Shown here: piece after piece, positions 35,761 to 45,089 of the stretch
How the letters are laid out: each line of letters starts with the position of its first letter
Numbering within the stretch: position 1 is the stretch's first letter
Assembly (NCBI GenBank): GCA_000702245.1
Contig: JNKY01000010.1
Location: 186,001-250,000 of the forward strand
Direction: 5' to 3'
Origin: Lachnospiraceae bacterium C6A11
GTDB lineage: Bacteria > Bacillota > Clostridia > Lachnospirales > Lachnospiraceae
Length of the DNA stretch: 64,000 nucleotides
The notes under the pieces: model-generated
What the model saw: the letters and a program-made list of their open reading frames with translations, nothing else
Database searches by the model: none
Told to the model about the DNA's origin: nothing
Made by a program: the position numbers and the translations under genes

Positions 35761-36288
35761 ATGGGAACATTTATTGGCATAGCATGCCTTGTTTTGATAG
35801 TAGTACTTGTTATCTATATTATAGGTGTGAGCGGACTTGATAAGGTGGAAAGCAAGTTCAGAAACGAATCCTCGGCCATCGACACCTACCTCTGGGATAT
35901 TCAGCATAGACTGAAGAAGGCGGCAGCCGTACTTGAGAAATATAACGTGGACACATCTGAGATCAAGGATCCACAGGAGCTGGGGCTCGGTATGCCTGTA
36001 AGTCTTCAGATGATGAAGTTCACAGAGTATAGTACAAAGATGGAGAATCTTGCGGCTGTTGACAGAACAGCTTTCTCCGAAGAGGATAAGCAGGAGCTTG
36101 ATAAATATGACAGCGAGCTTGAGGCGCTTCGTGTAGAACTTATCGGCGAATCAGTTAAGCATAATAAGGCAGTGAATGCGTATAATTCACGCATAGCCAC
36201 ATTCCCGTATTCCTTTGTTGCAAAGAGAAAGAGGAAGGAGCCTAAGGGTATATTTGTCTATACTATGAAAAATACATATGGAATTTAA
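35761..36288 (+). CDS. LemA-family membrane-anchored protein
   Basis: It has 175 aa. ATG 35761 follows AAGGAG by 6 nt. One N-terminal helix (about 3-23) anchors a coiled-coil domain; YNSRIATFPYSFVA matches the conserved LemA stretch YNxxIxxFPxxxxA. The function of LemA proteins is unclear; they are surface-exposed and often linked to envelope stress. The 3' end overlaps the direct-repeat regulatory box for the two-component system downstream. Confidence 0.88.
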   Translation: MGTFIGIACLVLIVVLVIYIIGVSGLDKVESKFRNESSAIDTYLWDIQHRLKKAAAVLEKYNVDTSEIKDPQELGLGMPVSLQMMKFTEYSTKMENLAAVDRTAFSEEDKQELDKYDSELEALRVELIGESVKHNKAVNAYNSRIATFPYSFVAKRKRKEPKGIFVYTMKNTYGI

Positions 36289-36317
36289 GGTTCCTTTAAG
36301 GTTGATACTTTTATAAT
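36284..36317 (+). promoter_or_regulatory. CiaR-like direct repeat and promoter of the two-component system
   Basis: TTTAAG (36284-36289), N5 GTTCC, TTTAAG (36295-36300) is an 11-bp-period direct repeat of the form described for streptococcal CiaR. It ends 11 nt before a perfect TATAAT (36312-36317), and there is no good -35, as expected for an activator-dependent promoter. The arrangement suggests autoregulation by the response regulator. Confidence 0.65.
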
Positions 36318-36349
36318 GACCATAGATGATAAATCAGAGGAGGTTGGTT

Positions 36350-37015
36350 ATGAGAGTACTTGTTGTAGAAGATGAAAAAAGACTTGCAGAAACACTGGCG
36401 GATATCATTTCGGACAGCGGCAATACTGTTGATGTGTCAAATGACGGCGAGGAAGGCTACTACAATGCCGCATCGGGTATTTATGATGCGATAGTGCTTG
36501 ATGTCATGCTTCCGAAGATGAACGGCTTTGATATCCTGAAGAAGATCAGGGAGGAGGGCGTTTCGACTCCTGTTCTGATGCTTACGGCAAGGACACAGCT
36601 CGGGGACAGAGTGAACGGACTGAACCTGGGTGCGGATTATTATCTGACAAAGCCTTTTGAGAATGAAGAGCTTATTGCAAGTCTGCACGCTATCATGCGC
36701 AGAAAGTCAGACTATATTCCTGAAGATATAAGCTTCGGCGATCTTACACTTCATCCGTCTTCGTGTACGCTGGTATGTAACGGCAAGGAGATAAAGCTCA
36801 ACGCCAAGGAATTTGAGCTTATGAGATATCTCATGATCAACGGAAAGTCGATAATCTCCAAGGAGACTATTATAAATAAGATCTGGGGTTATGATTCGGA
36901 TGCCGGCGACAACAATGTCGAGGCCTATGTTTCCTTCCTCAGAAGGAAGCTTAATTCGCTGAAATCAACAGTTTCCATCAAGGCAGTCAGGATGGTTGGC
37001 TACCATCTTGAGTGA
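36350..37015 (+). CDS. OmpR-family response regulator (CiaR-like)
   Basis: It has 221 aa starting at ATG 36350, 6 nt after GAGGAGG. The receiver domain has the acidic pair Glu7-Asp8, phospho-acceptor Asp51 in VLDVMLPKMNG, Thr in LTART and Lys in YLTKPF. The C-terminal winged helix ends VRMVGYHLE, as in OmpR/PhoB proteins. Receiver and DNA-binding features resemble CiaR. The kinase gene follows 26 nt later. The CiaR-like repeat at its own promoter supports that comparison. Confidence 0.93.
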   Translation: MRVLVVEDEKRLAETLADIISDSGNTVDVSNDGEEGYYNAASGIYDAIVLDVMLPKMNGFDILKKIREEGVSTPVLMLTARTQLGDRVNGLNLGADYYLTKPFENEELIASLHAIMRRKSDYIPEDISFGDLTLHPSSCTLVCNGKEIKLNAKEFELMRYLMINGKSIISKETIINKIWGYDSDAGDNNVEAYVSFLRRKLNSLKSTVSIKAVRMVGYHLE

Positions 37016-37041
37016 TATTTTCGAGAAGATAGGGTAACGGG

Positions 37042-38517
37042 ATGAGCAAAAGCAGAAATACAAAACGAAATAATGATCCATATGCGGCAGCCGGCGATAA
37101 GAAGATCATTCGCAGGCTGCGTATTAAATTCTGTGCGATAATGATGACCATCGTTATCGCATTTCTTGCTGTTATCTATACTGTGCAGTACATATCAAAT
37201 AAGAAGACCTTTGAAACTGAAAGTAACAATGCCCTGAATATGGCTATCGAGAGTGTCGGCAGGGGCGGCGGATTCTTCGGCCCGGAGAATATGATGAGAC
37301 CGGACGGTGACGGGGGAGAAGGCGATTGGAATAACGATGGCGGCCAGAACGATTGGAATGGTGACGGAGAAGGCGGTCAGAATGACAGGAATGATGGCGG
37401 CAGAAACAATGATAAAAACGGCAGAGATGTTATGTTTGACGGCGACTATATACCTGACTTCAGGGACAGGAAGGCAATGGACGGTATATCAACTACGCCT
37501 GTAATGTGCGTTGTTCTTGACAGCTCAAACGAGATCACGGTTGTGCGAAACGATATCTTCTTTATAGAGAATGAGGATGCCGACACCCTTGTAAGTGCGG
37601 CAATCGAGGATGGAAGAAATAAGGGTGTGCTTGATGATTACAGCATTAGATTCATGAAGAAAAACCTTGATAACGGCAATGTTGCGATCGCCTTCGCCGA
37701 TATTTCCTCTTCCCAGAGCTTCCTAAAGAAGCAGCTTATCAAGTCAATCTGGATCAGCCTTTCGGTTGCAACGGCGCTTTTCATTGTGAGCCTCCTTCTG
37801 TCAAAGTGGGCAGTAAGGCCGGTCGAAAGAGCGCTTAAGGATCAGAAGAGATTCATAGCTGACGCTTCCCACGAGCTGAAGACTCCGCTTGCAGTAATCA
37901 TTTCGAATACGGATATGGTCGTAAAATCCGATGAACTGAGCGGTAAAAACAAAAGAAGACTTGATAATATCAGCGCAGAGTCTGCAAGAATGAAGCAGCT
38001 TGTTCAGGAACTGATCGATCTTGCCAGAGGTGATGCTGCAGAGGGAGGAACAAGCTTCGAGGAGGTTGATCTTAGCAGCCTTATTTCCGATGATATACTT
38101 TCCTGGGAGCCGGTTGCCTACGATGCCGGAAGGACTCTCTCGGACGACATTAAGGAAGATATCCTTGTTAAGGGTAACAAAGATAAGCTTAAGCAGATCG
38201 CGGATATACTGATAGATAATGCTATAAAATACAGTGATAAGGGTTCTGAGATAGCTGTAAAGCTCCGCAAGAAGGACAAGAAGGCGGTGCTTTACGTGAA
38301 GAACGCCGGAAAGGCCCTCACCGAGGAAGAGAAGACAAAGATCTTCGACAGATTCTACAGGGCGGATGAAAGCAGAGAAAGCACAGCGGGCTACGGTCTC
38401 GGACTTTCCATAGCTATTCAGCTTGCTGAGCTTCACAAAGGAAAGCTTTATGTGGAGACTGAGTCGGATGATAAGGGTATTGAGTTTAATATTTTTAAGC
38501 TTGAACTGCCAATGTAA
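37042..38517 (+). CDS. Sensor histidine kinase with acidic Gly/Asn-rich outer loop
   Basis: It has 491 aa, with two membrane helices (about 29-51 and 228-250) around an extracytoplasmic sensor region. Residues about 76-130 are almost entirely Gly, Asp, Asn and Glu with Trp residues, an unusual low-complexity segment that could bind divalent cations or cationic peptides. The HisKA motif is DASHELKTP with His277. The ATPase domain has LIDNAIKYS, the FDRFYRAD block and GYGLGLSIA. It is the partner of the regulator at 36350. The signal is unknown. Confidence 0.93.
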   Translation: MSKSRNTKRNNDPYAAAGDKKIIRRLRIKFCAIMMTIVIAFLAVIYTVQYISNKKTFETESNNALNMAIESVGRGGGFFGPENMMRPDGDGGEGDWNNDGGQNDWNGDGEGGQNDRNDGGRNNDKNGRDVMFDGDYIPDFRDRKAMDGISTTPVMCVVLDSSNEITVVRNDIFFIENEDADTLVSAAIEDGRNKGVLDDYSIRFMKKNLDNGNVAIAFADISSSQSFLKKQLIKSIWISLSVATALFIVSLLLSKWAVRPVERALKDQKRFIADASHELKTPLAVIISNTDMVVKSDELSGKNKRRLDNISAESARMKQLVQELIDLARGDAAEGGTSFEEVDLSSLISDDILSWEPVAYDAGRTLSDDIKEDILVKGNKDKLKQIADILIDNAIKYSDKGSEIAVKLRKKDKKAVLYVKNAGKALTEEEKTKIFDRFYRADESRESTAGYGLGLSIAIQLAELHKGKLYVETESDDKGIEFNIFKLELPM

Positions 38518-38672
38518 CACTTTTTTAACAAATTTAATAAAAGTTTAATTTTATTCACTTTACATAATGTTATCAATAATATATACTGCTATATGTGAGG
38601 CTTTGCTCACGGGTGAAATAATGATTGATAACAACGAATCGGCAGAGCTTTTAGAGGCCGACGGAGGATATA
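38518..38672 (+). promoter_or_regulatory. Leader region of the murein hydrolase gene
   Basis: TTTAAT-AAAAG-TTTAAT (38533-38549) is another direct repeat of 11-bp period, close to the box at 36284, followed 11 nt later by TACATA. Further down are a perfect hairpin GTGAG/CTCAC (38595-38599 and 38606-38610) and a second stem, TCGGC/GGCCGA, ending just before the ribosome binding site GGAGG. Control by the two-component system upstream is possible. Confidence 0.45.
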
Positions 38673-40046
38673 ATGGTTAAGAGATTCAGAAAAAAGATAT
38701 TTGCGCTGGCTCTTGCGGGCGTATTTGCCTTTACTCCTGCTGTAAGCAATATCAGATATGTAAATGCTGATCAGGATGAGTCCATAGAGGACCTTGAGCA
38801 GAAGAAGAAGGAAGCCGAAGAGAAGATAAAGGATGCCAAGGAGAAGTTATCGGGACTTGAGGATGACAGAAATCAGGTTTCGGATGTCGTTACCCAGCTT
38901 GATACACAGATCGGCGAATATACAGAAAAGATCAGTGAGCTTAATAACGAGAAGTCAGCTCTTCAGACAGAGATAGCGGTTACCCAGCTGAAAATACAGA
39001 ATGCTCTCTACGAAGAGAAGCTTCAGTACAATAATATGAAGGATCGTATCCAGTATGCGTATGAGAATGGCGATACAGCATACATCGATGCGCTGATGAA
39101 TGTTGACGACTTCAAGAATATGCTGAATGAGTCGGAGTATTCATCGCAGATTTCGGCATATGACCAGAAGCAGCTCGACAGGCTCTTCCAGATCAGATCA
39201 AGTATTGAGATCTATAAGGAGCTTCTTGAGAGAAATATCGAGAAGGTCGACGAGCTTGCCGGAGAGGCAAAGAATGAGCAGGAAGCTCTTCAGGTAATGG
39301 TAGACGGCAAGAAGGAACTTCTTGTAGCATATAACATCCAGATAAATGAGACAGAGGGCGAAATCTCAGACCTTCAGGCACAGACAGAAGCCTTCGATGC
39401 TCAGATACTTCAGATAACTGCTGCAGCGGCTGCTGCTGAGGAAGCCCGCAGGCAGGAAGAGATGAGACAGAGAGAGGAAGCTGCAAGACTTCGCCGCGAG
39501 GAAGAGGAAAGACGTCGCCAGGAGGAAGAAGAGAGACGTCGTCAGGAAGAGGAAAACGGCAGTGACGATACGGCAACGGATTCCGATGCCTCAAGAAGTG
39601 ACAGCTACTCTGATGACTATTATGATGACGATGCGCCTACATATTATACAGGTGGTTCACTCCTGTGGCCATGTCCATCAAGCTCATACATTTCATCTTA
39701 CTTTGGTGGACGTTCGGCTCCTGTAGCAGGTGCTTCAACCTACCATCAGGCTATCGATATTGGCTGCGATATGTATTCATCTATCGTTGCTTCGGAATCG
39801 GGAACAGTAACCTCAACCGGCTACAATGTAGCAAGAGGTTATTACATAGTAATTTATCACGGTGAAGGAATCAGTACACTTTATCAGCATCTGTCTGATT
39901 TCGCAGTAAGCTCCGGTGACTATGTTTCGAGAGGACAGGTCATTGCTTATTCGGGAATGACTGGCTACGCTTCCGGACCTCACCTTCACTATGAGGTTAT
40001 CGTAGGAGACGAAAGAGTTGATCCTCTGCTTTACACAAGTCCATAA
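38673..40046 (+). CDS. Secreted M23 murein hydrolase with coiled coils (EnvC/PcsB-like)
   Basis: It has 457 aa. A signal peptide (about 1-33) is followed by a long coiled coil (about 38-235), an Ala/Glu/Arg-rich second coil with repeated EEERRRQE, and a Ser/Asp linker. The C-terminal M23 peptidase domain has HQAIDIG (metal His and Asp) and GPHLHYE. Such proteins cut peptidoglycan cross-links at division or activate amidases. PcsB of streptococci has a comparable coil plus hydrolase plan, though with a CHAP domain. The placement after a CiaR-like system suggests envelope control. Confidence 0.9.
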   Translation: MVKRFRKKIFALALAGVFAFTPAVSNIRYVNADQDESIEDLEQKKKEAEEKIKDAKEKLSGLEDDRNQVSDVVTQLDTQIGEYTEKISELNNEKSALQTEIAVTQLKIQNALYEEKLQYNNMKDRIQYAYENGDTAYIDALMNVDDFKNMLNESEYSSQISAYDQKQLDRLFQIRSSIEIYKELLERNIEKVDELAGEAKNEQEALQVMVDGKKELLVAYNIQINETEGEISDLQAQTEAFDAQILQITAAAAAAEEARRQEEMRQREEAARLRREEEERRRQEEEERRRQEEENGSDDTATDSDASRSDSYSDDYYDDDAPTYYTGGSLLWPCPSSSYISSYFGGRSAPVAGASTYHQAIDIGCDMYSSIVASESGTVTSTGYNVARGYYIVIYHGEGISTLYQHLSDFAVSSGDYVSRGQVIAYSGMTGYASGPHLHYEVIVGDERVDPLLYTSP

Positions 40047-40097
40047 TTATCTATAGCTGTAACGGTTGCAGATATATTTGATAAGAACAAATACACG

Positions 40098-40127
40098 GCC
40101 CTGTCGGTTGATCCGGCAGGGCTTTTT
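40098..40127 (+). terminator. Terminator after the murein hydrolase
   Basis: GCCCTGTCGG (40098-40107) pairs with CCGGCAGGGC (40113-40122), followed by TTTTT. Confidence 0.87.
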
Positions 40128-40223
40128 CTGTGTGAGCGATGATAATAATTAAGTCGCCGGATTACCGCTGTCGGAGTTAATTGATATATAGTTTGGGAAC
40201 ATTTTTATACAGCTGTCCTAAAG

Positions 40224-40250
40224 TTAGACAAATGTCATATTTTGTATAAT
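40224..40250 (+). promoter_or_regulatory. Likely promoter of the MMPL transporter operon
   Basis: TATAAT (40245-40250) is perfect. The best -35, TTAGAC (40224-40229), has a short 15-nt spacer, so activation may be needed. Confidence 0.45.
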
Positions 40251-40308
40251 TACAAATGTGTACTGCGGGATTATTCTATGAGCGAACAAAAAAACGGAGG
40301 TTAGAAAA

Positions 40309-42408
40309 ATGAGCAGGTTTGGAAAGACAGTTGTAAACTTACGTATTCCGATTCTTATCATTGCAGTGATCCTTCTTATCCCGTCAGCAATAGGGTATTT
40401 TCATACAAGGATCAACTACGATGTACTGACTTATCTTCCGAAGGATATAGAGACCATGAAGGGTCAGGATATCCTGTCGAAGGATTTCGGTACCGGAGCA
40501 TTCTCTCTGGTGGTTGTTGAGGGAATGAAGGATAAGGATGTAGTGAAGCTTAAAAAGAAGATAGAACAGGTGGAGAACGTCAAGTCCGTTATCTGGTATG
40601 ACACTCTGATGGATATCTCGATTCCGGAGGAACTTATCCCGGATGAGATTCTTAAAGCCTTCAGAAACGGCGACGCCACATTAATGGCTGTCCTCTTCTC
40701 AACGACGATGTCGTCGGACGAGACCATGGACGCGATACAGGAAATAAGAAAGATAGCCGACAAACAGGTATACATCAGCGGTATGTCCGCAATGGTAACC
40801 GATACGAAGCTTCTTTCGGATGACCAGATCCCTAAATACGTTTTGATCGCAGTCATCCTGTCACTGATAGTTCTCGGACTTACGATGGATTCATTCCTGA
40901 TACCGGTATTTTTCCTTCTGAGTATCGGAATGGCGATCATCTACAACCTTGGAACAAATATCTTCCAGGGCGAGATATCATACATCACACAGGCTCTTGC
41001 AGCGGTACTTCAGCTGGCAGTTACGATGGACTACTCCATCTTCCTGTGGCACAGCTACTGCGACGAGAAGAAAAACTACCCGGATGACAAGAAAACAGCC
41101 ATGGCACAGGCTATCGGCAAGACTCTTTCATCAGTTGTAGGAAGTTCGATCACAACAGTTGCTGGTTTCGTGGCACTTTGCTTCATGAGCTTCACACTCG
41201 GCCTTGACCTTGGTGTAGTAATGGCGAAGGGTGTTGTACTTGGAGTTATCAGCTGCGTAACGATCCTTCCGTCGATGATACTTATATTTGATAAGGCGAT
41301 AACGAAGACCTCACACAAGCCGCTTATACCGAATCTGAATAAGCTTTGTAGCTTCGTTGTAAAGAGATCGTGGATATTTCTAATTATATTCCTTCTCGTT
41401 GTCGGACCTGCATATTACGGCTACAAGAATACAAAGGTTTATTACAACCTTGACAGATCGATTCCTCAGGATCTCGACAGTATGGTCGCAAACAGAAAGC
41501 TGGAAGAGAAGTTCGAGATGAACTCAACTCACATGATACTTCTTGACAGCAATCTTAAGTCGAGTACGGTCAATGAGATAATAGATGAGATAAAGAAGGT
41601 TGATGGTGTTAAGAGTGTTCTCGGTATGGAGTCAGTCATAGGACCAAGCATACCGGACGAGGTTGTTCCGGACAGGATAAGGAAAATATTTGATAATGGC
41701 GAGTACGAGATGCTCCTTATCATGTCGGAATATAAGACGGCTTCAGACGAGGTTAACGCTCAGTGCGACAGCATCGATAAGATAATCAAAAAATACGACA
41801 GCAAGGGTATGCTGATCGGTGAGGCACCTTGTACCAAGGATCTGATCGAGATAACGGATAAGGATTTCAACAGAGTAAATGCAGTTTCGATAGGACTTGT
41901 TGCGATCATCATACTTTGTGTATTTAAATCGATATCAGTACCAATCGTACTTGTATGTGCGATTGAGTTTGCGATATTTATAAATCTTGGTATTCCATGT
42001 TATACAGGAACTATCCTTCCGTTCGTAGCATCGATAGTAATCGGAACAATACAGCTTGGTTCGACAGTCGACTACGGAATACTTATGTCGAATAAGTTTA
42101 AGGAAGCAAGACTGGCCGGAATGAACGGCAAGGATGCAGCAGAGGCAGCACTTAAAGGTTCGATAAATTCGATAATCGTAAGTGCCCTGACCTTCTTCGC
42201 AGCAACCTTCGGAGTAGGAATGTATTCAAATATCGATATGATCAGTGCACTCTGTAAGCTGATGGCGAGAGGCGCGATCATAAGTATGGCGGTTGTCATA
42301 TTTATACTTCCTGCATTTTTACGTCTGTTCAACAGATTCATTACGGTAACATCGCTCAGCTTCAAAACAAAGAAGGCAGCGGAAGATAATAACAGCAGTG
42401 CTGTGTAA
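40309..42408 (+). CDS. MMPL-family RND transporter
   Basis: It has 699 aa. The duplicated RND plan is clear: helix 1 (about 14-32), a large extracellular loop, a six-helix block, and the same again from about residue 345. ITQALAAVLQLAVTMDYSIF and IGTIQLGSTVDYGILM are the paired MMPL motifs with the proton-relay Asp-Tyr. Firmicute members (YdfJ-like) export lipids or hydrophobic compounds or act in resistance. The next gene, a heptad-repeat lipoprotein, starts 21 nt after the stop and is probably a partner. Substrate not readable. Confidence 0.93.
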   Translation: MSRFGKTVVNLRIPILIIAVILLIPSAIGYFHTRINYDVLTYLPKDIETMKGQDILSKDFGTGAFSLVVVEGMKDKDVVKLKKKIEQVENVKSVIWYDTLMDISIPEELIPDEILKAFRNGDATLMAVLFSTTMSSDETMDAIQEIRKIADKQVYISGMSAMVTDTKLLSDDQIPKYVLIAVILSLIVLGLTMDSFLIPVFFLLSIGMAIIYNLGTNIFQGEISYITQALAAVLQLAVTMDYSIFLWHSYCDEKKNYPDDKKTAMAQAIGKTLSSVVGSSITTVAGFVALCFMSFTLGLDLGVVMAKGVVLGVISCVTILPSMILIFDKAITKTSHKPLIPNLNKLCSFVVKRSWIFLIIFLLVVGPAYYGYKNTKVYYNLDRSIPQDLDSMVANRKLEEKFEMNSTHMILLDSNLKSSTVNEIIDEIKKVDGVKSVLGMESVIGPSIPDEVVPDRIRKIFDNGEYEMLLIMSEYKTASDEVNAQCDSIDKIIKKYDSKGMLIGEAPCTKDLIEITDKDFNRVNAVSIGLVAIIILCVFKSISVPIVLVCAIEFAIFINLGIPCYTGTILPFVASIVIGTIQLGSTVDYGILMSNKFKEARLAGMNGKDAAEAALKGSINSIIVSALTFFAATFGVGMYSNIDMISALCKLMARGAIISMAVVIFILPAFLRLFNRFITVTSLSFKTKKAAEDNNSSAV

Positions 42409-42429
42409 CAGTCGAAAGGAGAGAAAGAG

Positions 42430-45024
42430 ATGAGAAAGAAGAGAGTTGCTTCACTGGCTATAATAATGGCTATGGTCCTCGGACTTGCAGGCTGTGGAAA
42501 TAGTAAGGTTAAGACAGACAACGTTGAGGCGAATGCCCCTGCGGTTGAGGCGGTTGAAGAGACAAATACAGCAAATGATAAGGCTTCGGGAGATAAGGCT
42601 GCAGACGATGGCGTTGATCTCGGTGGTATGATCAAGGATGTGATCAAGACAGGTGAGGTTAAGGATTCAGACAAGGATGAGACAATCTATGTCATCACTG
42701 ATGCAAACGGAAATAAGCAGAATGTTATAGTAAGTGAGTGGCTTAAGAATAAAGATCATGAGGATGTTATCGAGGATGTCAGCTCCCTTACAGACATCGA
42801 GAATGTAAAGGGCGACGAGGAGTTCACTCAGAACGGTGAGAAGGTTACCTGGCAGGCTAACGGCAACCCTATCTACTATCAGGGCAAGACTGATAAGGAG
42901 GTTCCTGTTGAGGTTAAGGTTACCTATTATCTTGACGGAGCTGAGGTTACTCCTGAGCAGATCGCAGGTAAGAGCGGAAAGGTTAAGATCCGTTTTGATT
43001 ATATCAACAAGGCTAAGCAGGACGGCGTGAGCGTTCCGTTCATCATGGCTACAGGCTTCATCCTTGACAACTCATGCTTCACAAATATCGAAGTAAGCAA
43101 TGGTAAATACATCTCAGACGGAAGTAAGAGCGTTGTCCTCGGATTTGGACTTCCGGGACTTGCAGATGATCTTGAGAAAACCTCTGAGAAGGTTGGAGTT
43201 GAGATCCCGGATTACTTTGAAGTTACGGCTGATACAACTGGTTTCAAGCTTGATATGACTCTTACGGTTGCTGCTACAGGACTTGTTGGAGAGACTATAG
43301 AGGATATTGATTTCTCTCAGATAGAGGACGAACTCAACAGACTTGTGGGCGAATACCAGAATGGTATTAATCAGCTTAATTCAGGTATCGTTGCATATAC
43401 AAATGGCGTTTCACAGATCGCAAGCGGTGCATCTCAGGTTTCTGATGGTGCGGCTCAGGTTTCTGACGGTGCAAGCAGACTGAGCGAGGGTACAGACCAG
43501 CTTTATGCAGGCGGAATCACACTCGGAAATGCGCTTGAGAGCGCAGATATCGGTGCAGGTCAGCTTAAGGCAGCATTTGAAGGTGATAACGGAGTCCTTG
43601 CAGGTTCTGCAAAGCTTTCAGGCGGACTTGATCAGCTTAACAGTGCTGTTCAGGGAATAAATCTTCCGGAAATACCGGACGCATCAAGCCTTACTTTCAC
43701 AGACGAGCAGAAGGCTGCTGCAACAAAGGCTATTTCCGAGGCTGCTGAGAAGGAGCTTGCAGAAAAAGGCGTTAAGATCGATATGTCTGATCTTCAGGCA
43801 CTCGCAGCTATGAGTGATGAAGAGAAGGTTAAGGCTATCACAGCCAAGGCTGAAGCAGCTGCAAAGCAGGATCCAAACGTTCAGAAGATCATCAAGGATG
43901 AGGCTGTTCAGGGACTTATCGCAAGTACTGTTGACGGAATCATCGATTCAAAGGTTGAGGAATATATGGCTTCCGATGAGGGCAAGGCTCTTGTTGACAG
44001 CAAGGTTCAGGAATACTGTGCAACAATGATCGCACTTGTTATGGGAACTGCTGATAAACCGTCAGATCTTGCGGTTGCAGCTGTTGCCGGTGCGAAGGTT
44101 GATCCGGTAACCCAGGCAACCTACCAGGCTATGCTGGGGGCTGATCCAAATACAAAACCTGAAGATGTTAAGATATCACCTGCAGCACTTGCATATGATA
44201 CAGAAACCTATAATGCACTTCTTGCTGAATTCCAGAAGCAGTTTGCAGCAAGCGCAGAGGATACAAAGGCTATGCTCACACCTGCTGTAAAAGAAGGCGT
44301 TAAGGCGAATATCGAGGCAAACTATAAGGAAAAGATCACAAAGCAGGTTACAGAAGGCTACGTTAAGATAATCGGAAATGCATTTGCAGCCGGTTATGGC
44401 AATGCATATACAGAGCTTGGTAAGGAGATGCAGGACATCGCCGGAAAGCTTGAGTATATCATTTCCGTATATACAAATAAGGGCGTTGAATATGGTCTTG
44501 ACCAGGCACTTACAATGATCAGAGAAGAGATGAACAGCTTCGCTCCGAAGATCACTTCCCTTAAGGAAGGGGTTGCACAGCTTGCCTCAGGAGCTGATCA
44601 GCTTGACCAGGGTCTTAACAAGCTTTATGACGGCGTTGCAAGTCTGGATGACGGACTTGATAGGATATATGCTTCAGTGCCTACACTTACAGGTGGTCTG
44701 AAAGATCTCAATAGTGGTGCAGGAACACTCGGCAGTGGTGCTTACCAGCTTAGTAACGGAGCTACTACACTTGCTTCAGGAGCAGCAGAGCTTGATTCTC
44801 ATGGCAAGGAGCTTGTTGAAGGTTCATCTAAGCTTAAGCAGGCAACAGACCTGATCGTAGGAAAGCTCGGAGATGCTGAGAAGGATCTCGATGTAATAGC
44901 AAATGAGGTTAAGACGGTTATCGAGACCGGTAAAAAGTATGAAAACTTCGCAGGTATTTCAGATGGTAAGAAGGGTAATGTTAAGTTCATCATCAAGACC
45001 GGTGAGGTTGCTGCAGAGGAATAA
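42430..45024 (+). CDS. Lipoprotein with YhgE-like heptad repeats, MMPL partner
   Basis: It has 864 aa. The lipoprotein signal ends in LAGC (Cys22). A beta-rich region (about 75-285) is followed by two blocks of x-Leu-x-x-Gly heptads (about 310-400 and 700-800; SGASQVSDGAAQVSDGASRL is a clear sample) that flank a long alpha-helical Ala/Lys/Glu-rich stretch. Such repeats occur in YhgE/Pip and related MMPL-associated proteins, where they probably form extended outer assemblies. No transmembrane helix follows the signal, unlike YhgE. Co-transcribed with the MMPL gene. A bridging role between transporter and wall is inferred. Confidence 0.8.
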   Translation: MRKKRVASLAIIMAMVLGLAGCGNSKVKTDNVEANAPAVEAVEETNTANDKASGDKAADDGVDLGGMIKDVIKTGEVKDSDKDETIYVITDANGNKQNVIVSEWLKNKDHEDVIEDVSSLTDIENVKGDEEFTQNGEKVTWQANGNPIYYQGKTDKEVPVEVKVTYYLDGAEVTPEQIAGKSGKVKIRFDYINKAKQDGVSVPFIMATGFILDNSCFTNIEVSNGKYISDGSKSVVLGFGLPGLADDLEKTSEKVGVEIPDYFEVTADTTGFKLDMTLTVAATGLVGETIEDIDFSQIEDELNRLVGEYQNGINQLNSGIVAYTNGVSQIASGASQVSDGAAQVSDGASRLSEGTDQLYAGGITLGNALESADIGAGQLKAAFEGDNGVLAGSAKLSGGLDQLNSAVQGINLPEIPDASSLTFTDEQKAAATKAISEAAEKELAEKGVKIDMSDLQALAAMSDEEKVKAITAKAEAAAKQDPNVQKIIKDEAVQGLIASTVDGIIDSKVEEYMASDEGKALVDSKVQEYCATMIALVMGTADKPSDLAVAAVAGAKVDPVTQATYQAMLGADPNTKPEDVKISPAALAYDTETYNALLAEFQKQFAASAEDTKAMLTPAVKEGVKANIEANYKEKITKQVTEGYVKIIGNAFAAGYGNAYTELGKEMQDIAGKLEYIISVYTNKGVEYGLDQALTMIREEMNSFAPKITSLKEGVAQLASGADQLDQGLNKLYDGVASLDDGLDRIYASVPTLTGGLKDLNSGAGTLGSGAYQLSNGATTLASGAAELDSHGKELVEGSSKLKQATDLIVGKLGDAEKDLDVIANEVKTVIETGKKYENFAGISDGKKGNVKFIIKTGEVAAEE

Positions 45025-45042
45025 AAATATTAAAACACAGTG

Positions 45043-45078
45043 CCCGGGAGTGAGTAAGATCGCTTCCGGGTATTTTTA
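45043..45078 (+). terminator. Terminator after the heptad lipoprotein
   Basis: CCCGGGAGTG (45043-45052) pairs, with G-T pairs, with CGCTTCCGGG (45061-45070), followed by a T run ending at 45078. Confidence 0.72.
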
Positions 45079-45089
45079 CGCCCTAATGC

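Noticed and set aside
38518-38672. c-di-AMP (ydaO-type) riboswitch before the murein hydrolase
   Set aside because: GGGTGAAAT and paired stems are suggestive, but the conserved CGGGGGAACC-like core and usual layout are not seen.
40214-40230. Another GTCTA-type operator before the MMPL gene (GTCCTAAAGTTAGAC)
   Set aside because: The half-sites are imperfect and their spacing differs from the two palindromes at 46945-46985.
40128-40308. tRNA or small RNA gene in the gap before the MMPL gene
   Set aside because: No cloverleaf, CCA end or conserved RNA motif was found; only a promoter-like element is present.
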